46,743 nt of DNA from an uncultured Bacteroidales bacterium. Lineage in GTDB: Bacteria > Bacteroidota > Bacteroidia > Bacteroidales > F082. The notes below the pieces were generated by a model. The model did no database searches and was not told the DNA's origin. It was given only the letters and a program-made list of their open reading frames with translations. The stretch spans positions 1 to 46,743 of the forward strand of contig CALBNV010000037.1 of the NCBI GenBank assembly GCA_937896895.1, in the 5' to 3' direction. This document shows positions 1 through 8,964 of this stretch, one piece after another; position 1 is the first letter of the stretch, and every line of letters begins with the position of its first letter. Position numbers and translations under genes: made by a program.

Positions 1-1
1 A

Positions 2-1018
2 AATTTTGCATATACTGCCGCCGACGGGAAGACTTATCTGACGAAATTTTACAATCTCGAGATGATAGTTTCCGTCGGAAACCGGGTGAAATCTTCGAAC
101 ATCAATCAGTTCAAAACCTGGGCCGAGGACGTGATAAAAGCACGCACCTCAAGCCTGATGATTCCCGACAACTCAATCAGAAATCTCATCAAGACAATTA
201 GAAATCAACAGGTTATGCTCGATAAAGATATTGCGTTGCTGTTTGGTGTTGATACCAGGACTTTGAACCAGGCTGTGAAACGCAATATCGAACGCTTTCT
301 GGATGATTTCATGTTTCAGCTGACAAAAGAGGAGTTTGAAAATTGGAAATCACAATTTGTGATATCCAATTCCGTTGTCATGGGGGCAAGAAAACTTCCA
401 TACGCCTTCACGGAACACGGAATTTCAATGCTGAGCGGTGTCCTTCACTCGCCGACGGCCATCGAAGCCAACATCAGAATCATGCGGACGTTCGTCGGGA
501 TGAGGCGTTTCATCAACGAGAACGCGAAACTTTTCCAAAGAATCGAAACTATTGAATATCATCAACTTGAAACAGACAAGCGAATTGATGAGGTTTTTAC
601 TATTCTTGAAAAAAAGAACGAGTATCCTTCAGAAGGCATCTTCTTCGACGGGCAAATCTTCGACGCTTACGTCTTCGTTTCAAATTTAATAAAAAAAGCA
701 CAGAAAGAAATCATCCTCATCGACAATTACATTGACGAGAGCGTCCTGAACATTCTTTCAAAAAGAAACGAAAATGTAAATGCAACAATTTACACTTCTA
801 AAATCTCAAATCAGTTCAAACTCGATTTGGAAAAATACAACTCTCAGTATCAACCGATTACAATTAAAAACTTTAACAAATCTCACGACCGTTTTCTGAT
901 TATTGACAGCGATGTCTATCATCTCGGAGCATCGTTGAAGGATTTAGGGAAGCGTTGGTTTGCATTCTCGATATTAAGTTTTTCAAGAGAGGAAATCATC
1001 GCCAAAACCAAATCATGA
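2..1018 (+). CDS. RhuM-remnant/ORF6N DNA-binding protein with PLD-like C-terminus (5' end outside window)
   Basis: The frame is open to the window edge, so the true start may lie upstream. The first ~45 codons, including a YNLEMIVSVGNRV stretch, match the C-terminal half of RhuM-family proteins (compare YNLDVIISVGYRV in the RhuM-Doc gene at 19444-20505). They run in frame into an ORF6N domain beginning near the ATG at 158, with IRNQQVMLDKDIALLFGVD, KRNIERF and PYAFTEHGISMLS signatures. The C-terminal ~110 residues resemble the PLD-like region common behind ORF6N in Bacteroidetes (IILIDNYID, HDRFLIID, YHLGASLKDLGK). ORF6N/KilA-N proteins are phage- and mobile-element-associated DNA binders. 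A normal ORF6N protein would start near 158, so the upstream part may be a RhuM remnant fused by recombination. The domain calls are firm; the function is unknown. Confidence 0.8.
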   Translation, partial: NFAYTAADGKTYLTKFYNLEMIVSVGNRVKSSNINQFKTWAEDVIKARTSSLMIPDNSIRNLIKTIRNQQVMLDKDIALLFGVDTRTLNQAVKRNIERFLDDFMFQLTKEEFENWKSQFVISNSVVMGARKLPYAFTEHGISMLSGVLHSPTAIEANIRIMRTFVGMRRFINENAKLFQRIETIEYHQLETDKRIDEVFTILEKKNEYPSEGIFFDGQIFDAYVFVSNLIKKAQKEIILIDNYIDESVLNILSKRNENVNATIYTSKISNQFKLDLEKYNSQYQPITIKNFNKSHDRFLIIDSDVYHLGASLKDLGKRWFAFSILSFSREEIIAKTKS

Positions 1019-1086
1019 TTATTTCCAAACACCTGCTTTTCGTAAATGGATTTTCAATAACTTTGCAGGAATTTAAAAATTGCACA

Positions 1087-3264
1087 ATGAAACGACTCGC
1101 GATATTTTTCACAATACTCTTTTGGCTCTGCCGCCTGAATGCGCAGGAGAGCGTCACCGGACGTTATGCGCGTTTCCTGACTCCTACGGAGAAATATGTC
1201 GCGTACCGCACGACCGTCACGCCTCAAATCAACGGGATTCTCACCGACGAGGAATGGCGTAACGCACCGTGGACCAACCTCTTCACCGACATCTCCGGCG
1301 ACGGACACCCGACACCGCGGTTCGAGACCCGCGCCAAAATCCTCTGGGACGACGATTACCTCTACGTAGCGGCGCAGTTGGAGGAGCCTGATGTTTGGGC
1401 TTACATCACGGAACGCGACAAGATAATCTATTTCGACAACGACTTCGAGATTTTCCTCGACCCAGACAACGACGGCAAGAACTATTTCGAGATGGAGTTC
1501 AACGCCATCGCCACCATCTTCGACCTCTTCATCGAACACCCTTACCGCTCGCCCGAAAGCAGCTTCATCACCATCGGCTGGAACGCCAACGGCCTGAAAG
1601 TCGCCACGCATGTTGACGGCACGCTCAACGACAACCGTGACCGTGACCGCGGATGGACCATCGAGGTCGCAATCCCGCGCAAGGCCGTCAACGACGGAAT
1701 CACGAATATACTTCAGGCGGGCAACATCATCTCCGTGGGTTTCTCGCGCGTGGAATGGCAGACCGACAAGCTCGCTGACGGCGGCTATTCCGTGAGGAAA
1801 AACAAAAACGGGAAAAAACTCCCCGAAGACAACTGGACATGGGGCGCAAACGGACGCGTGGCCATGCACATGCCCGAAAGATGGGGCAAGGTCTATCTCT
1901 CACCGAGAAAGTCGGACGATGTCTTCCCCGCCCTCCCCGATGAAGATCTGATGAGAATCCTCTGGGCGATGTTCTACCGCGAAGAAGAGGAGTTCGGGCA
2001 TAACCACCGCTATATCAACGAGATACCGCTGACAGCCGAGGAACGTGTTATGACAGCCGGCGCCGACATCAGGATTGAGACGACCACCAACACTTACGAG
2101 ATAATCGCGACAAAGCCCGATGGCGAGGTGATAACGCTCAACCAGAATGGCGTCATCGTGCGTCACAAGAACACTTTGCCCGCAATAAAGGCCTACGGGT
2201 GGTACGGCTGGGACGAGAACAAAGTGTCGGAAGACAGTCTCCTCAACCTGTTCAAGGAATGGAAAAGACACGGTCTTTATGGCGTGTGCGTCAACAACGG
2301 CTTTGACTATGAGCGCATTGCACGATGCGCCGCCATAGCGTTAAATGCGGGTTTGGAATATCACGCCTGGGCGCCGTCCATCATCCACGGCGGCCTGGAC
2401 TCGACGTGTTACACCGTCAACCGGCTCGGCAAGTCGGCGTTCACGCCGGAGGAGCGCGCCTACGTCGGATATTACCAGACCCTCGACCCGCATAATCCCG
2501 AAGTCATTGAGTTTCTGACAGATGCCTACCTGAAGATGACGGCGATACCTTATGTCGATTACATCCAACTCGACTACATCCGCTACGCCGACGTCATCCT
2601 TGCCGAAGGGCTGTGGGCGAAATACGACCATAAGATCCATCACCGGTGGCGCGACGACGACGGCAGCGTCCGCGAATACCCCGGCGCCGACTACTGCTAC
2701 TGCGACGCATGCTGCGCCGATTTCTTAAGCAGAACCGGAATCGACATCCGCAAGGAGATCGCCGCCGGCATCAATCCCGCCTCCATACCCGAATGGGCGC
2801 AGTTCCGTTGCGATGTCCTCACCGACCTCGTCAACACCATCTGCGACTCGCTCCACGCACAGGGCTACAGGGTCAGCGCCGATGTGTTTCCAGGTCCCGA
2901 AGGCTACGCCGAGCCGATGGTGCGGCAGCAGTGGAAAAAGTGGAATGTCGATATGCTTTTCCCGATGAACTACAACGACTTCTATCTTGAAGACGCCGAG
3001 TGGGTCGGCGAGATAACACGTCTTGAAACTTCCGGCACGCCGAAGCCTGTCGTCAGCGGACTTTTCATCTGCCACGACTGGAGGAACAAGGACAAGGTCA
3101 CCGACCCGGAAGACTCGGGGCTTACTCCGTCGGAGCTTAAAACCGCCATCGAAGGCTCGATGTCGTCGGGAGCCGCCGGCATCTGCCTCTTCACCCCCGA
3201 CCGAATGACGCCGGAACACTGGGAGGTTTTCGAGAAGGTGGTTAAAGGTGGTGTCGGGAAATGA
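1087..3264 (+). CDS. Secreted CBM9-like / glycoside-hydrolase-like (GHL10-type) protein
   Basis: The start was placed at the ATG at 1087 because it opens a clear signal peptide (MKRLAIFFTILFWLCRLNAQ), giving 725 residues. Residues ~40-240 resemble a family 9 carbohydrate-binding (DOMON-like) domain: INGILTDEEW, KILWDDDYLYVAAQLEEPDVWA, DNDFEIFLDPDNDGKNYFEMEFNA and WTIEVAIP. The C-terminal ~350 residues look like the GHL10/DUF187 group of putative TIM-barrel glycosidases, with YIQLDYIRYAD (the conserved acid-rich strand) and DMLFPMNYNDFY near the barrel end. It is presumably exported and acts on a polysaccharide; the substrate cannot be read from sequence. No SusC/SusD pair adjoins it and no T9SS tail is obvious. 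It reads in the same direction as the preceding gene, with no clear promoter in the 68-bp gap. Confidence 0.78.
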   Translation: MKRLAIFFTILFWLCRLNAQESVTGRYARFLTPTEKYVAYRTTVTPQINGILTDEEWRNAPWTNLFTDISGDGHPTPRFETRAKILWDDDYLYVAAQLEEPDVWAYITERDKIIYFDNDFEIFLDPDNDGKNYFEMEFNAIATIFDLFIEHPYRSPESSFITIGWNANGLKVATHVDGTLNDNRDRDRGWTIEVAIPRKAVNDGITNILQAGNIISVGFSRVEWQTDKLADGGYSVRKNKNGKKLPEDNWTWGANGRVAMHMPERWGKVYLSPRKSDDVFPALPDEDLMRILWAMFYREEEEFGHNHRYINEIPLTAEERVMTAGADIRIETTTNTYEIIATKPDGEVITLNQNGVIVRHKNTLPAIKAYGWYGWDENKVSEDSLLNLFKEWKRHGLYGVCVNNGFDYERIARCAAIALNAGLEYHAWAPSIIHGGLDSTCYTVNRLGKSAFTPEERAYVGYYQTLDPHNPEVIEFLTDAYLKMTAIPYVDYIQLDYIRYADVILAEGLWAKYDHKIHHRWRDDDGSVREYPGADYCYCDACCADFLSRTGIDIRKEIAAGINPASIPEWAQFRCDVLTDLVNTICDSLHAQGYRVSADVFPGPEGYAEPMVRQQWKKWNVDMLFPMNYNDFYLEDAEWVGEITRLETSGTPKPVVSGLFICHDWRNKDKVTDPEDSGLTPSELKTAIEGSMSSGAAGICLFTPDRMTPEHWEVFEKVVKGGVGK

Positions 3265-3330
3265 AATGCTTCTCATTGATTAGATTAAAGATGAGAATAA
3301 TTTTAATATACAACGGTTATTAAGAATAAA

Positions 3331-3888
3331 ATGCAAATTAATTCTGCAACATCTAATATAAGGGAACTTTTATATTGGTCGTATGCAAACCTTGCTATGG
3401 CTGATTATGCTGTCACTAAAAATCTTGAAAAATACGACAGAACTTGTTTTATGATTCGATCAAGACTATTTAAAGGTTTGTCAAACAATACAATGCACAT
3501 GAAATCACTGTTTGACGATGAAAAAATTAAATTGAACGCTGGTGCTAAATGTAGCTATTGCGGTGCTACTGACAGTCTTTCATTTGATCATATTTTGCCA
3601 CGTCATTATGGTGGTGAGGATTCTGGTGATAATTTGGTTCTTGCATGTAAGACCTGCAATAGTTCAAAAGGTGACAAAGACATGTTACTATGGATGAAAT
3701 CTCACGACAAACCAATTCCGTTGATGGTTGTGAGAAGATACCTTAAACTTGTTTACAACTATTGTGATAAAAATGAACTACTTGACAAAAAAGTTAATGA
3801 TATAAAAGATCTAAAACTTCCATTTGATGTTGAACAGCTGCCTATTAATGCAGAAAAATTGGAACGATATGTGTCGATGTTTATGTGA
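3331..3888 (+). CDS. HNH endonuclease family protein
   Basis: This 185-residue protein has a textbook HNH core in its middle third: CSYCG, then SFDHILPRHYGGEDSGDNLVLACKTCNSSKG. The two CxxC pairs should bind structural zinc, and the DH plus the N/H of the second half should form the metal-dependent nuclease site. The N-terminal ~65 residues are helical and do not match a domain I recognise. The gene is AT-rich compared with the GC-rich upstream gene, which suggests recent acquisition. Neighbours are other accessory genes (DUF4160/DUF2442). A role in DNA restriction or defence is possible but inferred only from the fold. No methylase is nearby, so it is not an obvious restriction-modification partner. 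Confidence 0.85.
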   Translation: MQINSATSNIRELLYWSYANLAMADYAVTKNLEKYDRTCFMIRSRLFKGLSNNTMHMKSLFDDEKIKLNAGAKCSYCGATDSLSFDHILPRHYGGEDSGDNLVLACKTCNSSKGDKDMLLWMKSHDKPIPLMVVRRYLKLVYNYCDKNELLDKKVNDIKDLKLPFDVEQLPINAEKLERYVSMFM

Positions 3889-4004
3889 TTTAATGGCAAT
3901 TGCAGGGTTGTATATTTGAATAAATTTTTAAAATTATTTTTCCAAAACATTGACAAAAGGCAAAAACCATATTATTTTTGCATTTTATTTTAAAATGTTT
4001 TTTT

Positions 4005-4307
4005 ATGCCCAAGATTTATGATTACTTTGGAATAGTTTTCTTATTCTATTCAAGTGAGCACGAGCCTGTTCATGTTCACGCAAGATATGGAGATTATGAA
4101 ACAATTTTTGACATCATTTTTGAAGATGGCAAGGTAAAGGAAATAAAAACCAGAAGCAGCAAAGGTGTGGAAAATCTTCCTCCGGCAAAATTTAAAGATG
4201 CTTCTGACTTTGTTAAAAAATATGCGGTTGAGATTGCCATGAAATGGTATAAGGTTTTTGTTTTGAAAGAAAAGGTTTCCTGTGAAGAAATAAACAAAAG
4301 GGTATAA
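4005..4307 (+). CDS. DUF4160 family protein
   Basis: The start at 4005 was chosen because MPKIYDYFGIVFLFYSSEHEPVHVH matches the usual DUF4160 beginning (about 100 residues); an in-frame ATG at 3978 only adds a hydrophobic extension. The EP-H-H motif (HEPVHVHARYGDYE) is the family hallmark. DUF4160 genes are usually coupled to a DUF2442 gene, as here: the stop codon overlaps the next ATG as TAATG, so translation is probably coupled. The pair behaves in genomes like a small accessory or toxin-antitoxin-like module, but no activity is established that I know of. The gene is AT-rich like its HNH neighbour. Confidence 0.82.
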   Translation: MPKIYDYFGIVFLFYSSEHEPVHVHARYGDYETIFDIIFEDGKVKEIKTRSSKGVENLPPAKFKDASDFVKKYAVEIAMKWYKVFVLKEKVSCEEINKRV

Positions 4308-4576
4308 TGATTGATAAGTTTAAAGTTGTTGATGCACAATATGTTGAAGGTTACACATTAAGGATTACATTTGTTGATGGCACATGTAACGATGTTGATT
4401 TTGAACCTTTCTTCATGAAATGCCCCAACAAAGTCTATGATGAATATTACAATCCCGAACGTTTCAAGGAGTTTCGGATTGAATGTGGCAATGTTGTCTG
4501 GGGACAGAACTGGGATTTGATTTTAAACCCCATGAACTTGTATTACAACGACTTGTTCAGGAATTTCGAGAATTGA
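4307..4576 (+). CDS. DUF2442 family protein
   Basis: An 89-residue protein that starts inside the stop codon of the DUF4160 gene (TAATG). It has the DUF2442 pattern: a short beta-rich domain with YTLRITFVDGTCNDVDFEPFF, then FKEFRIECGNVVWGQNWDLILNPMNLYY. It is the normal partner of DUF4160 and the two are probably made in a fixed ratio. Function is unknown. A role as DNA-binding antitoxin or regulator is sometimes assumed for this family, but nothing in the sequence proves it. The gene is followed by a hairpin that probably terminates the convergent mutB transcript. Confidence 0.82.
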   Translation: MIDKFKVVDAQYVEGYTLRITFVDGTCNDVDFEPFFMKCPNKVYDEYYNPERFKEFRIECGNVVWGQNWDLILNPMNLYYNDLFRNFEN

Positions 4577-4577
4577 A

Positions 4578-4610
4578 AAGAGAGACCGACATCCTGCGCC
4601 AGCCTCTCTT
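4578..4610 (-). terminator. Probable mutB terminator hairpin
   Basis: AAGAGAG (4578-4584) pairs with CTCTCTT (4604-4610). Read on the minus strand, the stem follows the mutB stop by about 24 bases and is followed by TTTTC, the usual intrinsic-terminator layout. A similar purine-rich tail follows yicC at 22791-22820. Confidence 0.5.
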
Positions 4611-4633
4611 AACTCTACTCTCTACTCTCTTAA

Positions 4634-6766
4634 CTATTTCCTCATCTCGATGAGCAGTTCGAGCATCTTCATCGCCGAATCCGACACTATCGTGCCTGGC
4701 CCGAAGATGGCTGCCGCGCCTGCGTCGTAGAGGAACTGGTAGTCCTGCGGAGGGATGACGCCGCCGACGACCACCATGATGTCGGGGCGGCCGAGCTTGG
4801 CCAGCTCTTCGATGACCTGCGGTACGAGTGTCTTGTGACCTGCCGCGAGTGAGGAGACGCCGAGGATGTGGACGTCGTTCTCCACCGCCTGACGTGCCGC
4901 CTCGGCCGGTGTCTGGAACAACGGTCCCATGTCAACGTCGAAACCTATGTCCGCATAGCCTGTCGCGACGATCTTAGCGCCACGGTCGTGACCGTCCTGT
5001 CCCATCTTCGCGATCATGATACGCGGACGGCGTCCTTCCATCTTCGCGAACTCGTCGGCCATGGCCTGCGCCTTGGCGAATTTGTCATTACCTTTTGCTT
5101 CCATAGAATAAACTCCTGATATTGAACGAATAACAGCTTTATAACGACCTGCGACCTTCTCGCACGCCATCGAGATCTCGCCCAATGTGGCACGCACCTT
5201 CGCCGCCTCTATCGCGAGGGCGAGGAGGTTGCCGTTGCCTGTGCGGGCCGCCTCGGTGATGGCTTCGAGACAACGCTGCACGTCGGCCTCGTTGCGGCTT
5301 GCGCGGAGTGCGTTCAGACGCTTGATCTGTGACTCGCGGACCGCCGTGTTATCGACCTCCAACGTGTCGATGGCGTCTTCATGTTCGAGACGGTATTTGT
5401 TGATGCCGACGATTGTCTCATTGCCGGCGTCGATTCTCGCCTGCTTGCGGGCCGCCGCCTCTTCGATGCGCATCTTCGGAAGTCCGGTCTCGATGGCCTT
5501 CGCCATTCCGCCCATAGCCTCGATTTCCATGATGTGCTCCCACGCCCTGTCGGCGATCTCCTTGGTCAGCGACTCGATGTAGTATGAGCCGGCCCACGGG
5601 TCAACGGTGCGGCAGACGTTGGTCTCTTCCTGGATGTAAATCTGAGTGTTACGTGCGATACGAGCCGAGAAGTCGGTAGGAAGCGCGATGGCTTCGTCGA
5701 GGGCGTTGGTGTGGAGCGACTGCGTGTGACCGAGAGCCGCACCCATCGCCTCGACGCATGTGCGTGCGACGTTGTTGAACGGATCCTGCTCCGTCAACGA
5801 CCAGCCTGAAGTCTGTGTGTGTGTGCGGAGTGCCAGCGACTTGTCGCTCTTCGGGTTGAAGGTCTTCACGATCTTGGCCCAGAGCATACGTGCCGCGCGC
5901 ATCTTCGCTATCTCCATGAAATGGTTCATTCCTGAGCACCAGAAGAACGAGAGGCGCGGCGCGAAAGCGTCGATGTCGAGGCCCGACTTCACGCCTGTGC
6001 GGAGGTAGTCCCAGCCGTCGGCGAGGGTGTAGGCCAGCTCGATGTCGCATGTGGCGCCGGCTTCCTGCATGTGGTAGCCGGAGATGGATATTGAGTTGAA
6101 CTTCGGCATGTTCTGCGATGTGAAAGCGAAGATGTCGGCGATGATTCTCATCGAGAACTCAGGCGGGTAGATGTATGTGTTACGCACCATGAACTCTTTC
6201 AGGATGTCGTTCTGTATCGTGCCCTGAAGCTCTTCGTATTTCGCGCCCTGCTCCAATGCCGCGACGATGTAGAAAGCCAAGATTGGCAGCACCGCGCCGT
6301 TCATCGTCATGGAGACTGACATCTTATTTAAAGGAATCTGGTCGAACAGCACCTTCATGTCTTCGACGGAGCAGATGCTCACGCCGGCCTTGCCGACATC
6401 GCCCATGACGCGCTCGTGGTCAGCGTCATAGCCGCGGTGTGTGGCGAGGTCGAAGGCGACAGAAAGGCCTTTCTGGCCTGCCGCGATGTTGCGGCGGTAG
6501 AATGCGTTCGACTCCTCGGCTGTCGAGAAACCTGCATACTGACGGACTGTCCAGGGACGCATGACGTACATGGTCGAGTAAGGTCCGCGGAGGTAAGGGG
6601 CGATGCCCGCCGCGTAGTTGAGGTGCTCCATGTTTGCGAGGTCTTCGGCGGTGTATGCCGGCTTCACGTTGATGTGCTCAACGGTTTCCCAGTCGGCCTT
6701 GTAGTCGGCCTTTGTCTTTGACTCAGGTATAGCGTTGATGTCTATTTTCTTGAAATCTGGTTTCAT
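4634..6766 (-). CDS. mutB: Methylmalonyl-CoA mutase, large (catalytic, B12-binding) subunit
   Basis: This 710-residue protein interconverts succinyl-CoA and methylmalonyl-CoA using adenosylcobalamin. In Bacteroidales this normally runs toward propionate production from succinate. The N-terminal TIM barrel shows PYLRGPYSTMYVMRPWTVRQYAGF and GLSVAFDLATHRGYD. The C-terminal ~130 residues are the cobalamin-binding flavodoxin-like domain, with base-off ligand motif D-x-H-x-x-G at residues 591-596 (His593 as cobalt ligand), then GVSSLAAGH and VVVGGVIP. Length and motifs are complete. It lies 13 bp downstream of mutA on the same strand, so the two subunits form one operon and should assemble as a heterodimer. 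Codon use is GC-rich at third positions, as in other highly expressed genes here. Confidence 0.97.
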   Translation of the reverse strand: MKPDFKKIDINAIPESKTKADYKADWETVEHINVKPAYTAEDLANMEHLNYAAGIAPYLRGPYSTMYVMRPWTVRQYAGFSTAEESNAFYRRNIAAGQKGLSVAFDLATHRGYDADHERVMGDVGKAGVSICSVEDMKVLFDQIPLNKMSVSMTMNGAVLPILAFYIVAALEQGAKYEELQGTIQNDILKEFMVRNTYIYPPEFSMRIIADIFAFTSQNMPKFNSISISGYHMQEAGATCDIELAYTLADGWDYLRTGVKSGLDIDAFAPRLSFFWCSGMNHFMEIAKMRAARMLWAKIVKTFNPKSDKSLALRTHTQTSGWSLTEQDPFNNVARTCVEAMGAALGHTQSLHTNALDEAIALPTDFSARIARNTQIYIQEETNVCRTVDPWAGSYYIESLTKEIADRAWEHIMEIEAMGGMAKAIETGLPKMRIEEAAARKQARIDAGNETIVGINKYRLEHEDAIDTLEVDNTAVRESQIKRLNALRASRNEADVQRCLEAITEAARTGNGNLLALAIEAAKVRATLGEISMACEKVAGRYKAVIRSISGVYSMEAKGNDKFAKAQAMADEFAKMEGRRPRIMIAKMGQDGHDRGAKIVATGYADIGFDVDMGPLFQTPAEAARQAVENDVHILGVSSLAAGHKTLVPQVIEELAKLGRPDIMVVVGGVIPPQDYQFLYDAGAAAIFGPGTIVSDSAMKMLELLIEMRK

Positions 6767-6779
6767 TTTAACTCCTTTC

Positions 6780-8630
6780 TTATTTTGTTATACCTAATCT
6801 CTTCTGGAAACTCTGCAATGTCTCGAGGACGTTGCTCTTGACGTGGATGAAATACTCCATGCCGGCTTCCTTGAGGATGTCGGCGGTGCCTTCGGGGTTG
6901 CCTGCGAGGACGACGATGGCGTCGTTCTTGAGTTCGTTGAAGATGCGGAGCGCGTTGCCTTCGCCGTATTCTTCATCCGACGAGCAGATGACGACGATTT
7001 CCGGCTTGGCCTGACGTGCCGCTTCGATGCCAGCGTCCAATGTCTTGAAACCGGCGTTGTCGTGCACTTCAAAACCAGCGCATGCGAAGAAGTTCGACGC
7101 GAAGTTGGCGCGTGCCTTTAGCATGGCGAGGTTGCCGTAGGTGAACATCCAAGCGACGGGACGTTTGTTGGTCTGTGCGTAAACGTCTGTGGCATAACGC
7201 ATTGCCTCAAACTGCTGTGCCACGCGGAACGTCACGATGGTGTCGATGTCGGCTTTATCGTCGCGTTTGCAGTTGGCCTTGAACACCCATTCCGCCGGGT
7301 TGAATTTCATCGTCTCGGTGAAGTTCGGGTACTGGTTTGTTCCGAGGATTGTCTCGCGGCGTGTGGCGAGGTTGCTGAAACGTTTCGCCGCGCTTTCCTT
7401 CACGATGTTCTGTATTGTGCCTTTGCGCACCGATGCGAGGTAGCCGCCTTCGTCTTCAATCTGGTTGAAGACCGCCCATGCTGCGTTTTCCAACGACTGT
7501 GTGAGGTTTTCGATATAATATGAACCGGCTGCCGGGTCAGCGACCTTGTCGAAATGAGCCTCCTCTTTGAGGATGAGCTGCTGGTTGCGGGCGATGCGGT
7601 CAGCAAATTCCGTCGTCTCCTCGAATGTCGCGTCAAACGGAGTGACCGAGAATGAGTCAACGCCGCCGAGCACTGCCGACATCGTGCCGGTAGTGGTGCG
7701 GAGCATGTTGACGTATGGGTCGTACAAACTCATGTTAATCAATGCGTTGAAGGCGTGGATGTGCATCTTGCAGTTTTCTTCCTTCGCGCCGTAAGCCTTG
7801 AGAATCTCGGCCCAAAGCATACGGTATGCACGCATCTTCGCCATCTCCATGAAGTAGTTCTGTCCGACTGCCACGTTGAAGCGCATCTTCGGTGCTATCT
7901 CATCGATTGTCAAGCCTTTGGCAAGCATCTGGTCGATATATTCGACACCTATTGAGAGGGCGATGCCCATCTCCTGTGAGATTGTCGCGCCGGCGTTTGT
8001 GAAGACGTGCGCGTTGATGCCAATAGTCTGAACGCCAGGGATTTCGGCTTTTGTGAGGATGGCCGCGAGCTCCATGTCGGTGTTCTCTGTCACGAACCAC
8101 GTGCCGCGACGGATGTAACGTGTGAGCGGGTCGTAGTTCAACGAGCCGTGGATTCCCGGAATCTTCGACATCATTTCCAGAAGCGGAAGATGATATTTGT
8201 TGTGGTAGAAGTTGATTTCCACTTTCTTGGCGTCGATGCCGTTGAGAAGTCCTGAGATTTCGACCGCGTCGTAGGGCTTGTCTGTCTCAAGGCGGAATGT
8301 GAGTGCGTTGGCACCGCGTTCGATGGCCTCCAAAGCCTTCTTGTTGGCTGAATGATAATCATTTACAACGATGTCCTCGCAAATCAGCCAGGTGTTGCCC
8401 TGCTGTTTGTTGCCGCGGATATATGGGAACTCGCCCGGTTTGATGTCGGTCCAGGCGATGTCCTTCAGATTCTCCGCGCGATAATACGGCCTCACCTGAA
8501 AGCCTTCAGCGGTCTTCCAGACGAGTTTCTTGTTGTAATCGGCTCCTTTGAGGTCTTTTTCGATGACAGCTTCCCACTGCTCGGTCGAGACAGGCGGAAA
8601 CTCCTCAAAAAGTTTTTTCTGGTTACTCAT
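6780..8630 (-). CDS. mutA: Methylmalonyl-CoA mutase, small subunit
   Basis: A 616-residue paralogue of MutB that pairs with it. The start at 8630 (MSNQKKLFEEFPPVSTEQWE) is preferred over an in-frame ATG 63 bases upstream, because the protein homology begins there and the upstream part overlaps the promoter box. The barrel half has IRGNKQQGNTW, YYIENLTQ and PAAGSYYIE segments. The C-terminal B12-fold half lacks the D-x-H-x-x-G cobalt-ligand motif, as expected for the structural subunit (FASNFFACAGFEVHDNAGFK instead). It is first in the operon, with mutB after a 13-bp gap. No epimerase or MeaB chaperone gene is next to it in this window. Confidence 0.95.
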   Translation of the reverse strand: MSNQKKLFEEFPPVSTEQWEAVIEKDLKGADYNKKLVWKTAEGFQVRPYYRAENLKDIAWTDIKPGEFPYIRGNKQQGNTWLICEDIVVNDYHSANKKALEAIERGANALTFRLETDKPYDAVEISGLLNGIDAKKVEINFYHNKYHLPLLEMMSKIPGIHGSLNYDPLTRYIRRGTWFVTENTDMELAAILTKAEIPGVQTIGINAHVFTNAGATISQEMGIALSIGVEYIDQMLAKGLTIDEIAPKMRFNVAVGQNYFMEMAKMRAYRMLWAEILKAYGAKEENCKMHIHAFNALINMSLYDPYVNMLRTTTGTMSAVLGGVDSFSVTPFDATFEETTEFADRIARNQQLILKEEAHFDKVADPAAGSYYIENLTQSLENAAWAVFNQIEDEGGYLASVRKGTIQNIVKESAAKRFSNLATRRETILGTNQYPNFTETMKFNPAEWVFKANCKRDDKADIDTIVTFRVAQQFEAMRYATDVYAQTNKRPVAWMFTYGNLAMLKARANFASNFFACAGFEVHDNAGFKTLDAGIEAARQAKPEIVVICSSDEEYGEGNALRIFNELKNDAIVVLAGNPEGTADILKEAGMEYFIHVKSNVLETLQSFQKRLGITK

Positions 8631-8669
8631 GATTTCTATTTTTGTTTGATTGATTTCTGAAAATTTTTG

Positions 8670-8677
8670 CAAAGGTA
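8670..8677 (-). promoter_or_regulatory. Bacteroidetes -7 box for mutAB
   Basis: On the minus strand this reads TACCTTTG, matching the TAnnTTTG consensus. It lies about 40 bases upstream of the mutA start. No good -33 TTTG element is visible. Confidence 0.5.
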
Positions 8678-8868
8678 GTAAATAATTTGACATGACATAT
8701 TTGTAAAATGAAAAAAGAAACCGCGCGAACCATAGTTAGAAAGACTTGATTTAGGTGAACTCTATATAGCATATAGTTATATTAATAGTAATTGTTTAAC
8801 ATATTGATTGCCAATTTGTTGCAAAAAATATTTTTTAATTTTTTTGCTGCACGTATTAAAATAATGTG

Positions 8869-8876
8869 TATTTTTG
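8869..8876 (+). promoter_or_regulatory. Bacteroidetes -7 box for the T9SS protein gene
   Basis: TATTTTTG matches TAnnTTTG exactly. A TTTG at 8843-8846 sits 22 bases upstream and could serve as the -33 element. The first in-frame ATG with a signal peptide is about 90 bases downstream. Confidence 0.5.
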
Positions 8877-8964
8877 CGGCAAATGATATAGACAAAAACG
8901 GTCATGAAAATTACTCGTCGTTTGTGACTTTTTGAGTCTGCTAACTTTTTTATTAACAAAATTT

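Larger units (their letters stand above)
8631..8964. other. Divergent intergenic region between mutA and the T9SS protein
   Basis: This 334-bp AT-rich stretch separates mutA (leftward) from the large secreted protein (rightward). It contains one promoter-like box for each direction (8670-8677 and 8869-8876). Between the boxes I see no open frame of note, no RNA gene and no repeat. Confidence 0.6.

Noticed and set aside
1054..1869. 271-residue minus-strand frame opposite the CBM9-like gene
   Set aside because: Shadow frame in GC-rich coding sequence; composition is driven by the codon pattern of the real gene.
4005..4576. Proven toxin-antitoxin pair
   Set aside because: DUF4160/DUF2442 are commonly paired and coupled here, but I know of no demonstrated toxicity, so they are not labelled as such.
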